Positions 54,929-64,000 of a stretch of 64,000 bases of DNA are shown in pieces. Origin of the DNA: Muricea muricata (taxonomy: Eukaryota > Cnidaria > Anthozoa > Malacalcyonacea > Plexauridae); contig OY979729.1 in NCBI GenBank assembly GCA_963855995.1, positions 7,210,115 through 7,274,114 of the forward strand. Direction: 5' to 3'. Within the stretch, counting starts at the first letter, position 1; every line of letters begins with the position of its first letter. A model generated the notes under the pieces. That model worked only from the letters and a program-made list of their open reading frames with translations, searched no databases and had not been told where the DNA came from. The position numbers and the translations under genes are program-made.

Positions 54929-55060
54929 ATTATTCATAAGAAAGAGACAATTCAAGCTTCGCGACTGTGGGAGAGTGAACGGGAGCGCATTGCATTGTGG
55001 GGAAATTGTGATCGATATTTCTAGGAACAGGAGTGTATTAATGCTAGTCAATTCTTTGAG
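54929..55060 (+). pseudogene. Candidate exon 4 of the spatacsin-like gene, with a stop
   Basis: Acceptor TTTTGTTTTGTTTTGAAG, donor GAG/GTGATT. Reads IIHKKETIQASRLWESERER, then IALWGNCDRYF, a TAG at 55,022-55,024, and EQECINASQFFE. Its phase does not match exon 3. Confidence 0.5.
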
Positions 55061-55540
55061 GTGATTGCTTGCACCGTCAAAAATTATCAGTTGTAACAGG
55101 TTGTTGAAAACAGGATGCAATAATGTTGTTGGGGCAACATTGTTCCTGGCTGTTGCTGTCATTTATGTCTAATTTAGAACTGAAATTCTGGCTCGAAAGG
55201 ATTGTTTGTCTGTTTCCCAATTTATGCTTACGGATTCGAGGTTTACATTTTTTCAGGACGAAGCCGCTGGTAATTCTGTGTTGGATCGTGAAAAGCGACC
55301 TTGTTATGTCTTGAATTGAAGTGGTTCTCGGGAAAACGTTTGAGTGGGAAAGCAGTGATCAAGTCTTCTGATGAGCTGGCTGAGTGGAGAGTCAGATGTG
55401 GTTATGCATAATTAATGACAGTTTACATTCATCTGAGGAGGTACTGTATATAGCTGTATCAAAGCCTTCCTCACAATTTGGTCATGCAAGTATTTCCGTC
55501 TTTATAGCAAACGTTTAATTTGTAAAGAAAGGAACTTGTT
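55061..55540. other. Downstream of candidate exon 4, possible further exon
   Basis: A plus-strand piece near 55,180-55,320 (CLSVSQFMLTDSRFTFFQDE) looks protein-like but I could not place it or define borders. Confidence 0.3.
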
Positions 55541-55780
55541 ACAAAGTTTTTTCAATAAGATACAGTCATTACAGAACAATATTGTTACAGCCTTGTGTTG
55601 TCAACTTTGTGACAATCTTGTTACAAGTCTGTATCAAAGTTATCAGGACAACCTTGTTATAAGTAAGGTGTTCCCGTCAAGCTTGTTAGAAGTTGTCAAC
55701 ATGTTGTTCTAAATTTGTTCACAACTTAGGGCAAGCTATGCGAGCAGAACTTGTTGACGGATTGTGGACAGACTTGATTC
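55540..55780. repeat. Interspersed TTGTTACAAG-type words
   Basis: TTGTTACA, CTTGTTA, ACAACCTTGTTATAAG and similar words recur every ~20-25 bp, in both orientations. A second cluster is at 56,380-56,600 (AACTTGTAACAGACTTG). The spacing is irregular, so this is a degenerate minisatellite at most. Confidence 0.6.
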
Positions 55781-55825
55781 GTGTGAATCTGACACTGCAG
55801 AGAACAACGAAAAATTATTTGTCTT

Positions 55826-55875
55826 GAGCGGGATTTGAACTCGCATCTCTATCAATTGAGCTCTCGAGCCAACTG
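55826..55875 (-). other. Truncated tRNA-like sequence lacking the anticodon arm
   Basis: Minus strand reads GGCTCGAGAGCTCAATTGAT then AGAGATGCGAGTTCAAATCC; the D-arm sequence runs almost directly into the T arm, so ~20 bases covering the anticodon arm are missing. Confidence 0.7.
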
Positions 55876-55907
55876 GGATTGGTAACGAGTCTTATCAAAT
55901 CGCACTT

Positions 55908-55982
55908 GGCTTGATAGCTCAATTCATTTGGTAGAGCGGCAGACTAAAAGCCGAAGATGCGGGTTCAAATCCCGCTCGAGAC
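55908..55982 (+). other. tRNA-like sequence, degenerate anticodon arm
   Basis: The D arm (GCTC/GAGC) and T arm (GCGGG/CCCGC around TTCAAAT) pair perfectly and the acceptor pairs at six of seven positions. The anticodon arm does not form a normal 5-bp stem with a 7-base loop. Probably a tRNA-derived SINE head, not a working tRNA. Confidence 0.7.
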
Positions 55983-56020
55983 AACGGTTTTTTCGTTGTT
56001 TCCTGCAGTGTCAGATTAAT

Positions 56021-57060
56021 ATAAATCTAGTTTTTTATACCTCTGACGATGATTTTCAAATAGTGGACAGACACTGACTTCCTGCTAGTTGTGAGATTTT
56101 CACGCGTGTAACTGATCCTTCCATCGTAACTGTGCTCTAACATATGTAGCTGCATGCGAAAAGTGTACTTGGAGAGTTTCCGCTTGAGTCAGAGTATGCA
56201 ATCCAGCCAAGCTGAAACCAGTGTTCATTTGAAGGCATGTCATCTTGGACTGTGATCAGTGATAATTTAGCAACCATGGAAAATCTGGGGCTTTAATTTC
56301 TTGTCGTCGGGAAAGATATGTTGTTTTCGGGTTATCGTCGCCTATAAGATTTGTCAGGTAAGTCTTTTGCTTCAGGCTTGTTACGACTTGCAATTTGAGG
56401 GGCAGCAAGCCCGTGGATAACAAGTTTTAGCAGTCAACTTATCAAGTTGCAACAAGTCGGGTGACAACTTGTAACAGACTTGATGTTAACAAGCTGTCGC
56501 TAGCCACGCGAACGCATCCTGATATCGGCTTGTTGAGAGCAATTCTGTTGCAGGAAGTCGACAGTCGTGTTGCAACTTGCACGCTTTTGTCTGTTTACAA
56601 GTTTGTCGCGAACACATATTGATAGTATCTTTAAATTCTGCGTGTTTTTATACGTTAATTCTAGGTTTCGATAAAGTGGTGATAAAGACTCGGGTTTCGA
56701 TAAAGACTCGGATCCAGTAGAGTTGTTATGTAAATTGTTTGAATCCGCATTTGACAAGCCGCATTAACTGGTAGCTCAGTACATCAAGGCGTTCAATTTG
56801 GATTCCACAATGGTAAGGTTGCTGATATTGATAGTTGTGGTGGTGGTATTGTTGGAGATGATGAGTGGTAGCGACGGTTCTGGGTAGTATTGACGAAGGA
56901 TGTATGGTGATTGTGATGGTTACGATGGTGGTAGGGATTCTGGTCATTGTAATGGGGATTTTAGTGGAGGTGATGGTGGTGTTTATTGATTTTGGTAGTG
57001 ATGGTCGTGTTGCAACTTGCACGACTGCAACACGACGTTGCAACACGAATGTAGTCTAAC
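56021..57060. other. Stretch without supported genes, with GT-rich simple repeats
   Basis: Degenerate GGTGGT/GATGGT tracts at 56,820-57,005. Frames on both strands through it are low-complexity. Confidence 0.6.
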
Positions 57061-58165
57061 CTCCAACCTGTCATCTCTGGTGTCCCTCAGGGATCAGTAC
57101 TTGGCCCCCTGCTTTTCATTTTATATCTAGGACCCATTGAAGATGTTATTAAATCCCATGGTTTTGACTGTATGCTGTATGCAGACGTGTTCCATATCTG
57201 GTATAAACATCGGCGACCATCTAGTACCGATTAGAAAGGATGTGTGCAATCTTGGAGCAATGTTTGATAAACATCTAACATTAGCATTTTTACGCAAGTG
57301 AACATAAGAAATCCGACGTTGTGATTGGTCCAATATGACGTGACATTCCTTTATATTCACCTACAGGTGAATATAGCAGTAAAAACAAGTTTACAAAATA
57401 TGCTATATAGGCGACTATAGCTGTCGTTTTGTATAAATTACGGACAAATAAATAAACAAATTTAAAATAACTTGTATAAAAATACTAAAACAATTATTCG
57501 CCTCAGGCTCGGTGATTATCGGGGAATATTCACCTCGACTTCGTCTCGGTGAATATCCCCCGACAATCACCTCGCCTTCGGCGAGTAATTGTTAAATGTC
57601 CAGCCATATAAACAAAATCTGTCGGTCTGCATCTCTTGCTCTGAAAAACAGCAGAGTGAGAAAATACCTTAATCAGCAGAGCGCAGAGCGGTTGGTCCAT
57701 GCGTTTATCACGTCAAGGCTAGACTACTGCAGTAGCTTACTATATGGACTACCGGCAAAGGAAATTAACAAGTTGCAACGCCTGCAGAACTCAGCAGCCA
57801 GACTTGTGACAAGATCTAAAATTAGAGAGCACATTGCTCCCATTCTGTTTAAACTACACTGGCTCCCTGTAAAACAGAGGATAACTTTTAAACTTTTGCT
57901 GATAACCTTCAAAATTATCCACAATTATGCCTCAAAGTATCTAACCGAGTTGTTAGAATCCTATAGTCCTCGGCGTACTCTACGATCTGGATCTCAAAAC
58001 CAGCTAGTGGTACCAAGATCTTCCACAACTACATATGGAGACAGAACATTTTCCATTGCCGCACCAAAATTATGGAACAGTCTGTGACTTTCAAAGATAT
58101 AGAATCTTTACATATTTTAAAATCAATAGTTAAGACATACCTTTTCCAGGATGCTTACTTTTAAA
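57061..58165 (+). mobile_element. CR1/L2-like retrotransposon 3' part, split by a hairpin MITE
   Basis: Plus-strand RT pieces before and after a ~315-bp insertion (57,281-57,594). No tail is evident after 58,165. Confidence 0.85.
57061..58165 (+). pseudogene. Reverse transcriptase palm and C-terminus
   Basis: SGVPQGSVLGPLLFI (57,076-57,120) is followed by MLYADVFHIW, the catalytic box with the second Asp changed to Val. RDVCNLGAMFDKHLT runs into the MITE. After it come MSSHINKICRSASLALKNSR, FITSRLDYCSSLLYGLP, LHWLPVKQRITFKLL and APKLWNSL (57,596-58,087). A frame change then gives the last ~25 residues. The part after the MITE is uninterrupted for 163 codons. Confidence 0.88.
57281..57594. 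mobile_element. ~315-bp hairpin MITE inside the reverse transcriptase
   Basis: Splits HLT from MSSHI of the RT. It contains a small palindrome (TATTCACCTACAGGTGAATA, 57,353-57,372) and a larger hairpin at 57,505-57,594 (GGTGATTATCGGGG..CCCCGACAATCACC) with loop CTCGACTTCGTCTCGG and a CTCGCCTTCGGCGAG tip. Confidence 0.85.
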
Positions 58166-59109
58166 TCTTATCTATATAATTTACTGTAATATATAGGTTT
58201 TTTTAGCACAAATTGATAATATTCTTAACGCATTGAGGCTTTGCAAAATGCGTACTAAGAACTGTAATTATTATGGTGATGATCAAGATAGTCATGGTAG
58301 TGATGGTAGTTATGATGGTACACTGAATGGTAGTAGGGTTTGTGATGGATACTATGTAATATTTCAAATCCGGGTAAGTTCTTCCTCCGCTTTCTAAATA
58401 CGGACGAAGTACGAGGCAAAGCCCAGTTTTTTAAACCGCTTATCTGTATTTAGAAATCAAAGAACGAACACTTACAAGGATTTGAAATGACTTCTCAAAA
58501 GACTGGATATTTTCTGAGAAAACCAATATTAAAGTTTGCAAAATACGGCTGTAGTCTTCCTCTGATTTTTAAAAACAAATTAAATATGTATTTCTTTTGA
58601 GTTTTGTTCATGTAGTACGTTTGAGTTTAGTGCCGTTTATAACTAAATTACATTTTAAGATCACTCACATGCCTAGTTACTATTATATTATATTAGCTTG
58701 CGGCAGCGTAACAAAAGTAACTACGCATTTAGAAGTAGAGAAATGAGTGAATAACTCGTATTTATCATTCGTTACTTTTGTTCCAATGTACTCTTGCGCA
58801 ATCCAGAACAATTGTATCCAACCATGTCAATAATCCGAAGATGGGAATTGGGTTGCAACGGTGTAAACCAACGTTAGAAGATTGTGTCTATTCTATAGGT
58901 TGCATTTTGAAACGAAAATAGATTTCTTTGTAACAACTAGTGCCAGTACTTATCCGAGTTTTCAGATCCGATCTGGCGGGCTATTTCTAACCTTAGTATA
59001 ACACGTTGATCGTAGAGAATGTGTTTACGGAATTCTGGATATAAAGAAAGCTTAAAAAAGCAAAGAAAAAACACTTTCCAAGGGGGCTAGCCAGCAATTA
59101 GGGGGCTAC
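58166..59109. other. Stretch without supported genes
   Basis: ATGGTAGTGATGG-type simple repeat at 58,272-58,345; otherwise nothing recognised. Confidence 0.55.
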
Positions 59110-59405
59110 CCTACCACAATACATTGATAAAACTGATAATCTCACATGTGAGATTATTTATGATAATTTCACATGTGAAAATTATCGCTTTTCAAACAAT
59201 CACCAATCGTAGCTTCTGGACATTTTATATTGGTGAAAAACCTGTAGTTTATATAATAAACAGGAAAATAGATGGGTACTTGGAAATACCAGATTTATTT
59301 CTCGTGTTGAACATGATATTTCTCACTCGTTCGTTGTGCTCACTCGTGAGATATCATGTTCAACACTCGAAATAAATCTGGTATTTCCGCGCACCCATGT
59401 ATTAT
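59110..59405. mobile_element. Hairpin MITE with three palindromes
   Basis: Two short perfect palindromes (ATAATCTCACATGTGAGATTAT near 59,137; a TTTCACATGTGAAA core near 59,167) precede a ~130-bp palindrome. Its arms are GAAATACCAGATTTATTTC and mirror, and ATGTTGAACATGATAT-type text inside, closing on TCACTCGTTCGTTGTGCTCA. Confidence 0.82.
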
Positions 59406-59799
59406 TCTCTATATATTTAAATGACCAAATGTATTGACACAAATTACCGCCCAATTACGTACATTAAAACGTTAATAACTGACAAAAATATAACTATAGT
59501 AAAGCCAAAAACTATCCAAAGACTTCTCCATCCTTACTTCGTTTGCACAAGTATTGTTGCTGGAAAGCATCTGGAGGTAACTGGGAGTATTATAATGACG
59601 TCAGTGCAATGGTTTAAAAGTCAATGCTCACTCGAAACTCGTGTTCGCTCTGGGTACCCCGGTTTCTTCCCACAGAGAAAGTTAACAGGATGGGTTAGGT
59701 AATACGGACCTATAGTAATTAGCATAATTATGTTGTACTGGTGATCCTACACTTCATCTGTACCACAAACATTAATTTTCTACCAATTAAAGTTGGGTT

Positions 59800-60310
59800 G
59801 GATTTTTATTATAAAGAAGTTTTTCTCTCGGTAATCTATGGCTTAGTAGTGTGGGGATCAACTAATGACAATCTTTAAAGGATGCATGTGAGAGCAGCTA
59901 AATTTATATTTGGCTTACACTGGAATACTCCAACTGAAGAAGTGCGAATGAAATACAACTGGAAAACCTTGAAAAACACATACCTAAAGTTATTAGTAAT
60001 GGTAGTACACAAATGTTATCATGGTAAGGCTCCAGTCCCTGTTCAAGAATTATTTGCTAAACGATCAAGCACATACACGCTTAGAAAAGAAAACTGTTTA
60101 TCCGTGCCAAGACGTGAAACGGAAATTATGAAGAAATCCATAACTTACAAAGGATCAGTGCTGTGGAACAATCTTAGTAATGAATCCAGGAAATTAGAAT
60201 CCTTGGACATCTTTAAAAATACTGTTGCTAAACAAGAATGTTTAAGTGCTACATTGTTTGGCTAATTCTTAATATCTAGAAACACTCTTAAGTTCTTAAA
60301 ACTGAAGTAT
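59800..60310 (+). pseudogene. Non-LTR retrotransposon pol C-terminus
   Basis: Reads YGLVVWGSTNDNL, a stop, then MHVRAAKFIFGLHWNTPTEE, LKLLVMVVHKCYHGKAPVP and VLWNNLSNESRKLESLDIFK to a stop at 60,263. This is the C-terminal region of jockey/CR1-like pol. The 3' part has short ATT repeats (60,400-60,416), perhaps its tail. Confidence 0.78.
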
Positions 60311-60725
<415 letters not shown>

Positions 60726-60900
60726 ATGAATAACGTAAGAATACCAAATAGTTCATAGGAAGCTACTTCAAGCTAGTGACGGCGCTAGGGAGTGACAAAG
60801 AGGGCACTTGTCCGGTATGTACTTCATCTTATGGGACTGGAATGAATCCGTGTGACCAGTGCTAATATATACAGTAGTGATATCTGTTTAGTAGTACTGC

Positions 60901-63900
60901 CTAGTTTGTATTGGTGTTGGCGTTTGAAGTGTTGTTAGCGTTTGTACTGTTGTTGGCGTTTGTAGTGTTGTTGGCGTTTGTAGTGTTGTTGGCGTTTGTA
61001 GTGTTGTTGGCGTTTGTAGTGTTCTTGGCGTTTGTAGTGTTGTTGGCGTTTTTAGTGTTGTTGGCGTTTGTAGTGTTGTTGGCGTTTGTAGTGTTGTTGG
61101 CGTTTGTAGTGTTCTTGGCGTTTGTAGTGTTGTTGGCGTTTGTAGTGTTGTTGGCGTTTGTAGTGTTGTTGGCGTTTGTAGTGTTGTTGGCGTTTGTAGT
61201 GTTGTTGGCGTTTGTAGTGTTGTTGGCGTTTGTAGTGTTGTTGGCGTTTGTAGTGTCCATGGCGTTTGTAGTGTTGTTGGCGTTTGTAGTGTTGTTGGCG
61301 TTTGTACTGTTGTTGGCGTTTGTAGTGTTCTTGGCGTTTGTAGTGTTCTTGGCGTTTGTAGTGTTGTTGGCGTTTGTACTGTTGTTGGCGTTTGTAGTGT
61401 TCTTGGCGTTTGTAGTGTTCTTGGCGTTTGTAGTGTTGTTGGCGTTTGTAGTGTTCTTGGCGTTTGTAGTGTTCTTGGCGTTTGTAGTGTTCTTGGCGTT
61501 TGTAGTGTTCTTGGCGTTTGTAGTGTTCTTGGCGTTTGTAGTGTTCTTGGCGTTTGTAGTGTTGTTGGCGTTTGTACTGTTGTTGGCGTTTGTAGTGTTC
61601 TTGGCGTTTGTAGTGTTCTTGGCGTTTGTAGTGTTGTTGGCGTTTGTAGTGTTCTTGGCGTTTGTAGTGTTGTTGGCGTTTTTAGTGTTGTTGGCGTTTG
61701 TAGTGTTGTTGGCGTTTGTAGTGTTGTTGGCGTTTGTAGTGTTCTTGGCGTTTGTAGTGTTGTTGGCGTTTGTAGTGTTGTTGGCGTTTGTAGTGTTGTT
61801 GGCGTTTGTAGTGTTGTTGGCGTTTGTAGTGTTGTTGGCGTTTGTAGTGTTGTTGGCGTTTGTAGTGTTGTTGGCGTTTGTAGTGTCCATGGCGTTTGTA
61901 GTGTTGTTGGCGTTTGTAGTGTTGTTGGCGTTTGTAGTGTTGTTGGCGTTTGTAGTGTTCTTGGCGTTTGTAGTGTTGTTGGCGTTTGTAGTGTTCTTGG
62001 CGTTTGTAGTGTTCTTGGCGTTTGTAGTGTTCTTGGCGTTTGTAGTGTTCTTGGCGTTTGTAGTGTTCTTGGCGTTTGTAGTGTTCTTGGCGTTTAGAGT
62101 GTTCTTGGCGTTTGTAGTGTTGTTGGCGTTTGTACTGTTGTTGGCGTTTGTAGTGTTCTTGGCGTTTGTAGTGTTCTTGGCGTTTGTAGTGTTCTTGGCG
62201 TTTGTAGTGTTCTTGGCGTTTGTAGTGTTGTTGGCGTTTGTAGTGTTGTTGGCGTTTGTAGCGTTCTTGGCGTTTGTAGTGTTGTTGGCGTTTGTAGTGT
62301 TGTTGGCGTTTGTACTGTTGTTGGCGTTTGTAGCGTTCTTGGCGTTTGTAGCGTTCTTGGCGTTTGTACTGTTGTTGGCGTTTGTAGTGTTGTTGGCGTT
62401 TGTACTGTTGTTGGCGTTTGTAGCGTTCTTGGCGTTTGTAGTGTTGTTGGCGTTTGTAGTGTTCTTGGCGTTTGTAGTGTTCTTGGCGTTTGTAGTGTTC
62501 TTGGCGTTTGTAGTGTTGTTGGCGTTTGTAGTGTTGTTGGCGTTTGTAGTGTTGTTGGCGTTTGTAGTGTTCTTGGCGTTTGTAGTGTTCTTGGCGTTTG
62601 TAGTGTTCTTGGCGTTTGTAGTGTTGTTGGCGTTTGTAGTGTTGTTGGCGTTTGTAGTGTTCTTGGCGTTTGTAGTGTTCTTGGCGTTTGTAGTGTTCTT
62701 GGCGTTTGTAGTGTTCTTGGCGTTTGTAGTGTTCTTGGCGTTTGTAGTGTTCTTGGCGTTTGTAGTGTTGTTGGCGTTTGTAGTGTTGTTGGCGTTTGTA
62801 GTGTTGTTGGCGTTTGTAGTGTTCTTGGCGTTTGTAGTGTTCTTGGCGTTTGTAGTGTTCTTGGCGTTTGTAGTGTTGTTGGCGTTTGTAGTGTTCTTGG
62901 CGTTTGTAGTGTTGTTGGCGTTTGTAGTGTTGTTGGCGTTTGTAGTGTTCTTGGCGTTTGTAGTGTTCTTGGCGTTTGTAGTGTTGTTGGCGTTTGTAGT
63001 GTTCTTGGCGTTTGTAGTGTTCTTGGCGTTTGTAGTGTTCTTGGCGTTTGTAGTGTTCTTGGCGTTTGTAGTGTTCTTGGCGTTTGTAGTGTTCTTGGCG
63101 TTTGTAGTGTTCTTGGCGTTTGTACTGTTGTTGGCGTTTGTACTGTTGTTGGCGTTTGTAGTGTTCTTGGCGTTTGTAGTGTTCTTGGCGTTTGTAGTGT
63201 TCTTGGCGTTTGTAGTGTTCTTGGCGTTTGTAGTGTTGTTGGCGTTTGTAGTGTTGTTGGCGTTTGTAGCGTTCTTGGCGTTTGTAGTGTTGTTGGCGTT
63301 TGTAGTGTTGTTGGCGTTTGTACTGTTGTTGGCGTTTGTAGCGTTCTTGGCGTTTGTAGCGTTCTTGGCGTTTGTACTGTTGTTGGCGTTTGTAGTGTTG
63401 TTGGCGTTTGTACTGTTGTTGGCGTTTGTAGCGTTCTTGGCGTTTGTAGTGTTGTTGGCGTTTGTAGTGTTCTTGGCGTTTGTAGTGTTCTTGGCGTTTG
63501 TAGTGTTCTTGGCGTTTGTAGTGTTGTTGGCGTTTGTAGTGTTGTTGGCGTTTGTAGTGTTCTTGGCGTTTGTAGTGTTCTTGGCGTTTGTAGTGTTCTT
63601 GGCGTTTGTAGTGTTCTTGGCGTTTGTAGTGTTGTTGGCGTTTGTAGTGTTGTTGGCGTTTGTAGTGTTGTTGGCGTTTGTAGTGTTCTTGGCGTTTGTA
63701 GTGTTCTTGGCGTTTGTAGTGTTCTTGGCGTTTGTAGTGTTCTTGGCGTTTGTAGTGTTCTTGGCGTTTGTAGTGTTCTTGGCGTTTGTAGTGTTGTTGG
63801 CGTTTGTAGTGTTGTTGGCGTTTGTAGTGTTGTTGGCGTTTGTAGTGTTCTTGGCGTTTGTAGTGTTCTTGGCGTTTGTAGTGTTCTTGGCGTTTGTAGT

Positions 63901-64000
63901 GTTGTTGGCGTTTGTAGTGTTGTTGGCGTTGGTAGTGTTGTTGGCGTTTGTAGTGTTGTTGGCGTTTGTAGTGTTGTTGGCGTTTGTAGTGTTCTTGGCG
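60901..64000 (-). CDS. Asn/Thr-rich open frame across the minisatellite, 5' end outside the window
   Basis: Because 18 is a multiple of three the minus-strand frame stays open for about 1,033 codons, repeating N-A-(N/K)-N-T-T and ending NTNTN before a stop at 60,901-60,903. Every N-N-T and N-T-T is a potential N-glycosylation sequon, as in some mucin-like or adhesive proteins. Against a real gene: the unit variants all change amino acids and none are synonymous, no signal peptide or unique domain is in view, and two plus-strand frames are also open. The true start would be beyond 64,000. Confidence 0.25.
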   Translation of the reverse strand, partial: AKNTTNANNTTNANNTTNANNTTNANNTTNANNTTNAKNTTNAKNTTNAKNTTNANNTTNANNTTNANNTTNAKNTTNAKNTTNAKNTTNAKNTTNAKNTTNAKNTTNANNTTNANNTTNANNTTNAKNTTNAKNTTNAKNTTNAKNTTNANNTTNANNTTNAKNTTNAKNTTNAKNTTNANNTTNAKNATNANNSTNANNTTNANNSTNAKNATNAKNATNANNSTNANNTTNANNTTNAKNATNANNTTNANNTTNAKNTTNAKNTTNAKNTTNAKNTTNANNSTNANNSTNAKNTTNAKNTTNAKNTTNAKNTTNAKNTTNAKNTTNAKNTTNANNTTNAKNTTNAKNTTNANNTTNANNTTNAKNTTNANNTTNAKNTTNAKNTTNAKNTTNANNTTNANNTTNANNTTNAKNTTNAKNTTNAKNTTNAKNTTNAKNTTNAKNTTNANNTTNANNTTNAKNTTNAKNTTNAKNTTNANNTTNANNTTNANNTTNAKNTTNAKNTTNAKNTTNANNTTNAKNATNANNSTNANNTTNANNSTNAKNATNAKNATNANNSTNANNTTNANNTTNAKNATNANNTTNANNTTNAKNTTNAKNTTNAKNTTNAKNTTNANNSTNANNTTNAKNTLNAKNTTNAKNTTNAKNTTNAKNTTNAKNTTNAKNTTNANNTTNAKNTTNANNTTNANNTTNANNTTNAMDTTNANNTTNANNTTNANNTTNANNTTNANNTTNANNTTNANNTTNAKNTTNANNTTNANNTTNANNTKNANNTTNAKNTTNANNTTNAKNTTNAKNTTNANNSTNANNTTNAKNTTNAKNTTNAKNTTNAKNTTNAKNTTNAKNTTNANNTTNAKNTTNAKNTTNANNSTNANNTTNAKNTTNAKNTTNANNSTNANNTTNANNTTNAMDTTNANNTTNANNTTNANNTTNANNTTNANNTTNANNTTNANNTTNAKNTTNANNTTNANNTTNANNTKNANNTTNAKNTTNANNTTNANNTTNANNTTNANNSTNANNTSNANTNTN
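60904..64000. repeat. 18-bp minisatellite, >170 units, runs off the window
   Basis: Unit GTTGTTGGCGTTTGTAGT with frequent GTTCTT, TACT and GCG variants and no indels over 3.1 kb. A rare CCAT variant recurs 630 bp apart (61,257 and 61,887), and a GCGTTC-containing block recurs 1,008 bp apart (62,261 and 63,269), that is 35 and 56 whole units. These show larger block duplications. Confidence 0.98.

Larger units (their letters stand above)
52131..55060 (+). pseudogene. Spliced host gene resembling spatacsin, with in-frame stops
   Basis: Four segments with splice-like borders read as protein in order: 52,131-52,274, 54,332-54,509, 54,599-54,835 and 54,929-55,060. The words ENHSWRAMRAHTVTLRRPLF, WCQRLS, LISDKTEISRIMDEL and ASRLWESERERIALWGNC remind me of the C-terminal half of spatacsin (SPG11), a protein of lysosome recycling. 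This is recollection, not a search. A TGA near the end of the first, a TAG in the fourth, and a phase mismatch between third and fourth suggest a decayed copy, unless my borders or the bases are wrong. Confidence 0.45.
55786..56020. mobile_element. Palindrome of two tRNA-like halves
   Basis: The outer ~65 bp are inverted copies: ATCTGACACTGCAGAGAACA on the left, and GTTTCCTGCAGTGTCAGAT on the right. Each runs into a tRNA 3' half with a B box (GAGTTCAAATCCCG on the minus strand, GGGTTCAAATCCCG on the plus strand). It behaves like a MITE or a fused SINE pair. Confidence 0.8.

Noticed and set aside
55908..55982. Functional tRNA gene
   Set aside because: The anticodon arm cannot form properly, and the sequence is part of an inverted-repeat element.

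Overview
This is a AT-rich eukaryotic genomic window with no bacterial-style operons. It is almost entirely repeats: nested non-LTR retrotransposons, hairpin MITEs, satellites and one very large palindromic element. The retrotransposon types (CR1/L2-like pol with a 2A peptide, R2-type zinc-knuckle/nuclease pol), the hairpin MITEs with GC-rich loops, an HUH/SF3 Rep relic and a secreted SRCR protein together suggest a marine invertebrate, most likely a cnidarian. That assignment is inference from family flavour; no marker gene proves it.

Layout. 1-4.8 kb holds a decayed minus-strand CR1/L2-like element. At 5.2-8.3 kb a dispersed repeat is split by a plus-strand non-LTR element, which is itself split by a minus-strand one. 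A ~2.3-3 kb non-coding repeat occurs as R1 (8.3-10.6 kb) and R2 (25.3-28.2 kb) on either side of the main object of interest, with partial copies at 5.2, 34.3 and 35.3-37 kb.

The main object (11,014-24,388) is a 13.4-kb foldback element with an exact 9-bp target duplication (AAGTTTTTA). Its inverted arms are 6.98 and 5.65 kb. Each arm carries subterminal repeats, a ~200-bp satellite organised in higher-order units, and small genes present once per arm: a 94-aa basic protein, a RING-H2-like gene split over two overlapping frames, and a 71-aa coiled-coil protein with its own poly(A) signal. The 747-bp centre encodes a C2H2 protein with an acidic tail that carries one stop and one frameshift. 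Copies of a GAGCA/TGCTC palindrome-rich repeat sit between the inner genes. No transposase is visible, so it looks non-autonomous or of an unrecognised kind. Its 9-bp duplication recalls Mutator-like and foldback elements.

28.2-30 kb holds ten-base repeats next to a broken HUH-endonuclease/SF3-helicase Rep gene. 30.7-33.2 kb is a 2.4-kb element with ~230-bp inverted repeats. 33.7-38.2 kb contains an SRCR gene fragment, tandemly duplicated non-coding units and an intact secreted SRCR gene. 41.8-44.6 kb has a small membrane-protein exon and a long open R2-type pol fragment. 45-48 kb is palindromic elements. 48.4-50.4 kb is a decayed CR1-like element with a possible SGNH-type ORF1. 52.1-55.1 kb has exons of a spliced host gene resembling spatacsin, with in-frame stops. 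55.8-56.0 kb is a palindrome of two tRNA-like halves. 57-60.3 kb has two more retrotransposon 3' ends. The window ends in a (TA)n tract and a >3.1-kb, 18-bp minisatellite that is open as an Asn/Thr-rich frame on the minus strand and runs off the window.
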